Translations under genes and position numbers: made by a program | Shown: positions 58,846-64,000 of the stretch, piece by piece | Numbering within the stretch: position 1 is the stretch's first letter | How the letters are laid out: each line of letters starts with the position of its first letter | Notes under the pieces: generated by a model | Database searches by the model: none | What the model saw: the letters and a program-made list of their open reading frames with translations, nothing else | What the model was told of the DNA's origin: nothing | From: Acidobacteriota bacterium | Lineage (GTDB): Bacteria; Acidobacteriota; Vicinamibacteria; Vicinamibacterales; Vicinamibacteraceae | Assembly (NCBI GenBank): GCA_020845575.1 | Contig: JADLFL010000044.1 | Location: 62,001-126,000 of the forward strand | Length of the DNA stretch: 64,000 nt | Reading direction: 5' to 3'

Positions 58846-59868
58846 CTACTGCAGGTACTCCGCCAGTGGAGGGTTGAGCAGTGCGCGCGCTTCCTCCGTG
58901 TCGAGGTTGTCGGGCGTGACGATGGTGACGCCTGTGTCGACGCGCGGCTGGATGGTGTTGCCCTGAAGATGGGCGACCATCGTCAGCACACCCTGATAGC
59001 CCATCTCGAACGGGTTCTGGAGCACCACGCCATCGAGCTGCCTGGCGCGCATGGCGGTGACGAACGCTTCGCTCGAGTCGAAGCCGACAAAGCGGATCTG
59101 ACCGGCCTTGCCCACGTCCTGAAGCGCGAGCAGCATGCCCGCCGTCGACGACTCGTTGGGCGTGAAGACACCGTCGATCTGGTTGCCGAACCGATTGAGC
59201 AGGTTCTCCGACGCTCGCTTGGCCGTGTCGCGCGTCGGGCCGGCATACTGATCGGACGACACGAGCGTGATGCCCGGGTATTGAGCGCGCAGGCGATCGA
59301 GGAAGCCCCTCTCGCGCGCCTCGGTGCTCGCCGAGCCTTCCTGATAGCGCAGCACCAGCACGCGGCCCTTGCCCTGCAGCAACGCGCCGAGCCTGTCTGC
59401 CGCGAGCGCACCGCCCTTCTCGTTGTCTGTCGCCACGAAGCTCACCGCGTCATCCGATGCGAGCGCCGAGTCGATGACCACCGTGGGGATGCCGGCCCGT
59501 TTCGCCTCCTGGACCGGACGCACGAGCGCGCTCGCGTCGAGCGGCGCGAGGACGACGCCGCTCACGCCCTGGCTGAGGAAGCCTTCGACCACCTGGATCT
59601 GCTGCTCGCGATCGTCTTCGCGAATGGGCCCCTTCCACGTGAGCCGCACGGCCACACCCCTGGACGCGAGCTCGCGCTGCGCCTTGACCGCGCCCGCGTG
59701 GATGCTGTTCCAGAACTCGTGCGTGGTGCCCTTGGGAATCACCGCCACGTGGTACCCCGCCGTTCCCGCGCCGCTCTTGTCGGCGTCGGACGCGGGCCCG
59801 GAGCCTCCCCCGCACGCCGCCATCGTGACGGCCAGAATCAGAGACATCCACACAGGCTGCATTCGCAT
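58846..59868 (-). CDS. Sugar-binding periplasmic lipoprotein (importer 2)
   Basis: A 340-residue RbsB-like binding protein. Lipobox MSLILAVTMAAC is followed by GGGSGPAS. Landmarks are HVAVIPKGTTHEFWNSIHAGAVKA, LSQGVSGVVLAPLDASALV, RAGIPTVVIDSALASDD and DGVFTPNESSTAGMLLAL. ATG at 59868 has GAGG about eight bases upstream. A 130-base gap with repeats separates it from the alcohol dehydrogenase, so it may be either in the same transcript or separately transcribed. Confidence 0.92.
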   Translation of the reverse strand: MRMQPVWMSLILAVTMAACGGGSGPASDADKSGAGTAGYHVAVIPKGTTHEFWNSIHAGAVKAQRELASRGVAVRLTWKGPIREDDREQQIQVVEGFLSQGVSGVVLAPLDASALVRPVQEAKRAGIPTVVIDSALASDDAVSFVATDNEKGGALAADRLGALLQGKGRVLVLRYQEGSASTEARERGFLDRLRAQYPGITLVSSDQYAGPTRDTAKRASENLLNRFGNQIDGVFTPNESSTAGMLLALQDVGKAGQIRFVGFDSSEAFVTAMRARQLDGVVLQNPFEMGYQGVLTMVAHLQGNTIQPRVDTGVTIVTPDNLDTEEARALLNPPLAEYLQ

Positions 59869-59890
59869 CGTTGGAACCTCGTGCGGGATC

Positions 59891-59952
59891 GGGTCCGACC
59901 TTCGACTTCGCTCAGGTCGCCCTGAGCTGACCGAAGGCGGAGGGCCGACCCT
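59891..59952. repeat. Nested inverted repeat (GCTCAGG/CCTGAGC)
   Basis: A 7-bp stem GCTCAGG-TCGC-CCTGAGC at 59910-59927 is enclosed by CTTCG/CGAAG and GGGTC/GACCC outer arms. It lies upstream of the importer-2 binding-protein gene and downstream of the dehydrogenase, where it could act as a transcript-processing or end structure. Confidence 0.5.
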
Positions 59953-59972
59953 ACCTTATTCGCCCCAGTGGG

Positions 59973-59998
59973 TAGGGCCGGCTCTCCGAGCCCGGCCT
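59973..59998. repeat. Family-A palindromic element
   Basis: TAGGGCCGGCTCTCCGAGCC then CGGCCT. On the minus strand it begins at the TAA stop of the alcohol dehydrogenase, just as the copy at 15999 begins at the ettA stop. Confidence 0.75.
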
Positions 59999-61203
59999 TA
60001 CGTCTTGGTGCAGTCGGACGATCCGGTTGCCGGTTGCCGATTGCCCGTTGCCGGCACGTATACACCTTTCACATACGCCGCCGACCGTCTGTCGTCGCCG
60101 GCGAAGGCGTGCGGGATGGAGTCGAGCGACGTGTAGCGGTGCGTGACGATCCGGCTCACGTCGATCGTTCCTGACTCCAGCAATTCGAGCGACTGACGAT
60201 ACACCGACGGGCGCCCATCGGGGTCGAATCCGCCCGATGCCCCCACGGGCGACACCAGGAGCGGCTCGCGGAACATCAGCGTGTTGAGGACGCCGATGTC
60301 GGCGCCGGACTGGCCGTGCGCGTACAGCAGCACCGTCGCCTGCTTGCGGACCAGCCCCGGCATCTGGCGGAAGATGGCCGCGCTGCCCGACGCGTCGATG
60401 AGGTACTCCACGCGCCGTCCGCCCGTCAGCGTGAGTGTCGCGTCCACCACATCGTCGCGCACCGGATCGATCACATCGTCCGCGCCGTAGTGCCGTGCCA
60501 GTGCCTGCCGTGCCGGGTTCGGTTCGCTCACCACGATGCGTCCGTCGAACCCCGTCACGTGTCGCAGGTGCTGCAGGAACAGCAGTCCGGCCGGCCCGGC
60601 GCCGGCGATGAACGCGGTCCTGATGCGCGCATCGGCGTCGGATGTCCGCAACCGGTAGCGAGCGACGGGCGTGAATCGCTCCATCATCGCGTGTGCGTGG
60701 ATGATGCACGCGAGCGGCTCGGTGAGCGCCGCCTGATCGGCAGGCAACTGATGGCCACGACGAACGACATTGACGGCCGGCATCACGATCAGGTCAGCCA
60801 GGCCGCCCTGCAGTCCCGTGATGCCGTGCTCGCCATAGGCCTCGCACTGGTGCGAGTCGCCGCTCGCGCAGTATTCGCAGCGCGTGCCATCGCCGACGCT
60901 GAGGCAGTTGCGCCCCTGATCGAGCACCACGGCGTCGCCTGCCGCGAGATCGCGCACCTCCGCACCGCAGGCCTCGACCACGCCGGCGATCTCGTGGCCG
61001 AGTACCAGCGGCGCCTCTTCGAATGGAATGGGCCGTCCGAGGCGATCGGTGTGGTAGTTGGCGTGCCCTTCGAAGATGTGGAAGTCGGTGCCGCACAGCC
61101 CGACGCCCGTCACCCTGACGAGGACGTCGCGCGGGCCGATCTCCGGATCGGCGATGTCGCGCACGGCCATGACGCCGGGCGCTGTCAGGACGACGGCGTT
61201 CAC
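59998..61203 (-). CDS. Zinc-dependent alcohol/sugar dehydrogenase (MDR family)
   Basis: A 401-residue medium-chain dehydrogenase. The catalytic zinc site is seen in GVGLCGTDFHIFEGH and LVLGHEIAGVVE; a second set of cysteines CEYCASGDSHQCEAYGEHG matches the structural zinc region. The NAD(P) Rossmann motif is AGAGPAGLLFLQ near 200. It sits next to a UxaA-family dehydratase with a 12-base gap, which suggests oxidation of a sugar or polyol in the same pathway. The last 18 residues (PATGNRQPATGSSDCTKT) are translated from a heptad array (60025-60052) and look like an acquired tail; the natural end is probably AAYVKGVYV. Confidence 0.88.
   Translation of the reverse strand: MNAVVLTAPGVMAVRDIADPEIGPRDVLVRVTGVGLCGTDFHIFEGHANYHTDRLGRPIPFEEAPLVLGHEIAGVVEACGAEVRDLAAGDAVVLDQGRNCLSVGDGTRCEYCASGDSHQCEAYGEHGITGLQGGLADLIVMPAVNVVRRGHQLPADQAALTEPLACIIHAHAMMERFTPVARYRLRTSDADARIRTAFIAGAGPAGLLFLQHLRHVTGFDGRIVVSEPNPARQALARHYGADDVIDPVRDDVVDATLTLTGGRRVEYLIDASGSAAIFRQMPGLVRKQATVLLYAHGQSGADIGVLNTLMFREPLLVSPVGASGGFDPDGRPSVYRQSLELLESGTIDVSRIVTHRYTSLDSIPHAFAGDDRRSAAYVKGVYVPATGNRQPATGSSDCTKT
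60025..60052. repeat. GGTTGCC heptad array inside a CDS end
   Basis: GGTTGCC, GGTTGCC, GATTGCC and CGTTGCC run in phase. This is the inverse complement of the GGCAACC array at 28739 and is translated as PATGNRQPATG at the end of the dehydrogenase. Confidence 0.75.
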
Positions 61204-61215
61204 CGCGGGAGCCCG

Positions 61216-62784
61216 TTAGAGGGAGACACTCTGCTCCGCCCAGACCTGGAACTCGCGGTGCTTGTTCTCCTCGGACTTGCCCAGGATCTCTCCGCTGGCC
61301 ACGCGGCGGACGTGCTCGAACACGCCGAGGCCGACCTCGTCGATCGTCGCGGTGCCGTCGATGACGTCGCCGGCGGACATGTCGATGTCGTTCTTCATGC
61401 GCTCGAAGATGGCGTTGTTGGAGGCCAGCTTGAGCACGGGCGCGATCGCGTTGCCGATGGTGGTACCACGCCCGGTGGTGAACACGACCAGCTGCGCGCC
61501 GGACGCGATGAGTCCCGGCGTCGACTCCTGGTCGTAACCGGGGCCCTGCATCAGGTACAGCCCACGTCCCGACGGACGCTCGGCATAGCCGACCACGCCT
61601 TCCACGCGCGTCGTGCCGGCCTTCGCGATGGCGCCGAGCGACTTGATGGTGATGTTGAGGAGTCCGCCCGCGACGTTGCCGGGGCTCGGGTTCTCGTTGA
61701 GGACCGTGCCGAACTTCGAGGCGTAGTCCTTGTACCAGTCCACCATCTCGTAGACGGCGTGCCCCGTCGCGGCGTCTCGCGCGCGCCACGCGAGGATGTG
61801 CTCGGCGCCGCAGAACTCGGGGACCTCGGTGATGAGTACCGTGCCGCCCTGCCGCACGAGTTCATCAGCCGCGCGTCCGAGTGCGGGATTGGCCGAGAGG
61901 CCCGAGAATCCGTCGGAGCCCCCGCACTTCACGCCGAGCGACAGTTCGCTGATCGGCGCTTCGGTCCGCGTGATCTGATTGACGATGGGCAGCATCGCCT
62001 CGACCGCCTCGAGCCCGCGTTTCACCGAACCCTGCGTGCCGCCGGCTTCCTGGATCCCGATGCGTGCAACGGGCTTGTTGAGCGGCCGGTTCATGTCGTT
62101 CAGGAACCGCTCCATCACGGTGAGGTTCGTCTTCTCGCACCCGAGCCCGATGAAGACGACGCCGCCGACGTTGGGGTGCTCCGCGTACGACGCGAGCGTG
62201 CGCAGCATCACCTCGATGTTCGATCCGTCCGAGCAGCCGCATCCCTTGTTGTGCGGGATGGCGACCACGCCGTCGACGTTGGGGAATCGCGCCTTGTCGA
62301 AGATCGTGAACTCGGCGACCGTCGCGATCTGCACGGCCTCGTGCGCCGCGCACATGCTCGTCGGCACGATCAGCACCCAGTTGCGGATGCCCACGCGTCC
62401 GTCGGGGCGTCGATAGCCCATGAACGTGGCGCGCGCCGCCTCGGGGACATAGTCGGGAGCCGGCGTCTGCATCCGCTCGTCGAGTTCGCGCACGACGGGC
62501 ACGTCGTTGGACATGTTCGCGCGCGAAATCAGCGCGCCGGCCTCCACGCCGAGCGACGTCCCGATGGGCTGTCCGTACTGCCGCACGAAGTCGCCGGCCG
62601 GCACCTCCACGAGCGCGAACCGGTGCCCCGGCGTGATGTCGTCGCGCACGTCGACGATGCGACCACCGGCCTGCACGCGCGTCCCCCGTGGCACCGGCAC
62701 TCGCGCCACGGCCACGTTGTCACGCGCATCCACCTGAATCGCGAACGCCGAGAGAGGGTCAACCACAGAAGTCGCCGATGACAT
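61216..62784 (-). CDS. Altronate dehydratase (UxaA) family hydro-lyase
   Basis: A 522-residue dehydratase of the UxaA/GarD family, acting on a sugar acid. An N-terminal SAF domain (about 1-110, with VAVARVPVPRGTRV and DDITPGHRFALVEVPAGD) is followed by the catalytic part with NKGCGCSDGSNIEVM, GLGCEKTNLTVMERF, and CGGSDGFSGLSANPALG. Several conserved Cys probably bind a metal. ATG at 62784 was chosen over the frame's first start (62838) because the conserved SAF part begins soon after it. A TACGAT hexamer lies ten bases upstream and no Shine-Dalgarno sequence is seen. Substrate may be altronate, galactarate or a related acid. Confidence 0.88.
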   Translation of the reverse strand: MSSATSVVDPLSAFAIQVDARDNVAVARVPVPRGTRVQAGGRIVDVRDDITPGHRFALVEVPAGDFVRQYGQPIGTSLGVEAGALISRANMSNDVPVVRELDERMQTPAPDYVPEAARATFMGYRRPDGRVGIRNWVLIVPTSMCAAHEAVQIATVAEFTIFDKARFPNVDGVVAIPHNKGCGCSDGSNIEVMLRTLASYAEHPNVGGVVFIGLGCEKTNLTVMERFLNDMNRPLNKPVARIGIQEAGGTQGSVKRGLEAVEAMLPIVNQITRTEAPISELSLGVKCGGSDGFSGLSANPALGRAADELVRQGGTVLITEVPEFCGAEHILAWRARDAATGHAVYEMVDWYKDYASKFGTVLNENPSPGNVAGGLLNITIKSLGAIAKAGTTRVEGVVGYAERPSGRGLYLMQGPGYDQESTPGLIASGAQLVVFTTGRGTTIGNAIAPVLKLASNNAIFERMKNDIDMSAGDVIDGTATIDEVGLGVFEHVRRVASGEILGKSEENKHREFQVWAEQSVSL

Positions 62785-62794
62785 GATCGAGGGA

Positions 62795-62800
62795 ATCGTA
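62795..62800 (-). promoter_or_regulatory. Putative -10 element for the UxaA-family gene
   Basis: TACGAT on the minus strand lies ten bases before the chosen ATG. No Shine-Dalgarno sequence is visible in between. Confidence 0.3.
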
Positions 62801-62823
62801 GCAAATGCGGCGAGAAGGAACTG

Positions 62824-62937
62824 CCCGGCAACGGGCAATCGGCAACCGGCAACCGGAAGGGCTCCCGCAGAACGCTGTCCGGTTGCCGCCGTCGGTTGCC
62901 GGTTGCCGGTTGCCGGTTGCCGGTTGCCGGTTGCCGG
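62824..62937. repeat. Facing heptad arrays (GGCAACC then GGTTGCC)
   Basis: A short array of GGCAACG/GGCAATC/GGCAACC units at 62824-62856 faces a longer array of the complementary heptad at 62881-62935, which includes six perfect GGTTGCC units at 62894-62935. The two arms could pair into a long hairpin with a loop of about 25-40 bases. This occupies much of the 332-base gap between the divergent UxaA-family and TonB receptor genes. Confidence 0.8.
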
Positions 62938-62945
62938 ATCCGCAA

Positions 62946-62974
62946 TTGACTCTCCCGCGAACGTACCGTAGAGT
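62946..62974 (+). promoter_or_regulatory. Sigma-70-type promoter for the TonB receptor
   Basis: TTGACT (62946-62951) and TAGAGT (62969-62974) are separated by exactly 17 bases. It begins about nine bases after the heptad array. The transcript would have a leader of about 135 bases, in which TCCGAAATT and TCCGAAAGG form a short direct repeat near the ribosome binding site. Confidence 0.55.
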
Positions 62975-63116
62975 CCGCGTCACTCGCTTCACGTGTCTCA
63001 CGGGTTGCGGCAGAGGTGCGGGTTCTCCTCTGTTCGCCAAGCGAGAGGTTCAGGCGTTCAGCGGCCAGGCCCTGACTGAACGCGCTGGAATCCGAAATTT
63101 CCGAAAGGCCCCTCGA

Positions 63117-64000
63117 ATGCGGATGTTCGCGTACGACCGACGAAAGGGCATGCGGGCGGCGGTGCTCGCCGCAGCGTGCCTGTTTGGCTGTTCTTCCGTT
63201 CTTCTCGCGCAGGATCCGCGAGGCGCTGTCGCCGGGCGGGTTCTCGACTCGTCGGGCGGCGCGCTGCCCGGCACCACCATCACGGTCACGCACGGCGCCA
63301 CGGGGACCGTCAACTCGGCCGTCGCCGACGAGCAGGGTCGCTACACCATCCCCTTTCTCACGCCGGGCACGTATCAGATCACCGTCGAGCTCACGGGCTT
63401 CAAGCGCGCCGAGCGCCGGGGTGTGGACGTGCGCATCGCCGATCGCCTCGAGTTGGACTTCACGCTCGAAGTGGGCGGTCTCGAGGAGACGATCACCGTC
63501 GCGGGCGGCGCACCGCTGCTCGAGACACGCACCGCGTCGCAGGGACAGGTCATCGACGAGGCGCGCATCCAGATGATGCCGCTCTCGGACGGCAATCCTT
63601 TCACGCTCACGCGGCTCGCGGCCGGCGCCGTCTACACCGGCGACCTCAAGTTCTCGCGTGCGTTCGACAACGGCGGCACGTCCGCAGTGACCTCCAACGG
63701 CGCCGCCGGCGGCAACGAGTTCACGCTCGACGGGTCGCCCAACATGGCGACGGGCCGGCGCGTGGCGTTCGTCCCGCCGGCCGGTGCGGTGCAGGAGTTC
63801 AAGGTGGAGACCGCGACCTTCGACGCGCAGCAGGGCCACACGGCCGGCGCCACCGTCAACGTGACGATGAAGAGCGGGACCAACCAGTACCGCGGCGACG
63901 CGTACTACCACATCCGTGACGAGAAGCTGGGCAAGAACGACTTCTTCCTCGAACGCGCCGGGCAGCCGAAGGCGGAGATGGACTACAAGCGCTTCGGCTT
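63117..64000 (+). CDS. TonB-dependent receptor, Oar type (5' part)
   Basis: The first 294 residues of an outer-membrane receptor; the gene runs off the right edge. The signal peptide is MRAAVLAAACLFGCSSVLLAQ, preceded by a short basic stretch. Residues about 35-120 are a carboxypeptidase-regulatory-like domain (RGAVAGRVLDSSGGALPGTTITV, GRYTIPFLTPGTYQITVEL). The plug domain follows, with VGGLEETITVAGG and NEFTLDGSPN. This is the architecture of acidobacterial Oar-like transporters. ATG at 63117 has AAAGG eight bases upstream; ATG at 63123 or 63150 are alternatives. It is divergent from the UxaA-family gene, so it may feed the sugar-acid locus. Confidence 0.88.
   Translation, partial: MRMFAYDRRKGMRAAVLAAACLFGCSSVLLAQDPRGAVAGRVLDSSGGALPGTTITVTHGATGTVNSAVADEQGRYTIPFLTPGTYQITVELTGFKRAERRGVDVRIADRLELDFTLEVGGLEETITVAGGAPLLETRTASQGQVIDEARIQMMPLSDGNPFTLTRLAAGAVYTGDLKFSRAFDNGGTSAVTSNGAAGGNEFTLDGSPNMATGRRVAFVPPAGAVQEFKVETATFDAQQGHTAGATVNVTMKSGTNQYRGDAYYHIRDEKLGKNDFFLERAGQPKAEMDYKRFG

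Noticed and set aside
62879..62937. CRISPR array
   Set aside because: Units are 7 bp and directly abutting, with no spacers and no cas genes.

Overview
The window looks like chromosomal DNA from a high-GC, Gram-negative environmental bacterium, most likely an acidobacterium of the Vicinamibacteria/Luteitalea type. That placement is an inference from gene content: an ADOP-type MacB-like permease, an Oar-type TonB-dependent receptor with an N-terminal carboxypeptidase-regulatory-like domain, a TolB-propeller/amidohydrolase fusion, a sigma factor/Ser-Thr kinase pair, and several large secreted S9 peptidases. I saw no rRNA, tRNA, CRISPR array, prophage or complete insertion sequence.

Layout. 1-7.9 kb: 3' end of an acetate/solute symporter, a NYN-LOTUS RNA-binding protein, a large pseudokinase-PEGA membrane protein (minus strand), and threonine synthase. 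7.9-20.2 kb: a minus-strand block with a TolB-amidohydrolase, a small hypothetical, Uup, Tex, EttA, an AIM24-like protein, a TerB-like protein and an esterase. 20.3-26 kb: dinB, then a tightly overlapped minus-strand operon (double cyclophilin, ABC exporter, membrane protein). 26.1-36.5 kb: two S9 peptidases flanking an accessory patch with a DUF4143 AAA ATPase, a lipoprotein-like gene, a truncated DNA-binding gene, a decayed copy of an ADOP permease tail and the intact ADOP permease. 36.5-43.9 kb: a seven-gene plus-strand operon (SpoIIM-like, DUF4129, DUF4350, MoxR ATPase, DUF58, BPSS1780-like, RDD). 43.9-51.7 kb: Ser/Thr kinase plus its sigma factor, rsgA, yqgE, queG and aconitase. 51.8-64 kb: two complete ribose-type ABC sugar importers, a NIPSNAP-domain protein, a zinc alcohol dehydrogenase and an altronate-dehydratase family enzyme, with a TonB-dependent receptor diverging at the right edge.

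The right end reads as a carbohydrate-use locus: the TonB receptor would bring substrate across the outer membrane, the two importers across the inner membrane, and the dehydrogenase and UxaA-family dehydratase would act on a sugar or sugar acid. The substrate cannot be read from the sequence.

The most unusual signal is in the gaps. Many intergenic regions carry short dispersed elements: GC-rich palindromes, several capped by (G)TAGGGGC, and tandem arrays of 7-bp units. They tend to cluster together and often touch stop codons. Two proteins (the S9 peptidase near 28.7 kb and the alcohol dehydrogenase near 60.0 kb) have C-terminal tails translated from the same heptad array. A separate 60-bp repeat supplies the same C-terminal residues to two unrelated proteins near 31.4 and 31.8 kb. 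Several genes also have a TANNNT-like hexamer 5-10 bases before an ATG with no Shine-Dalgarno sequence, which suggests leaderless mRNAs.
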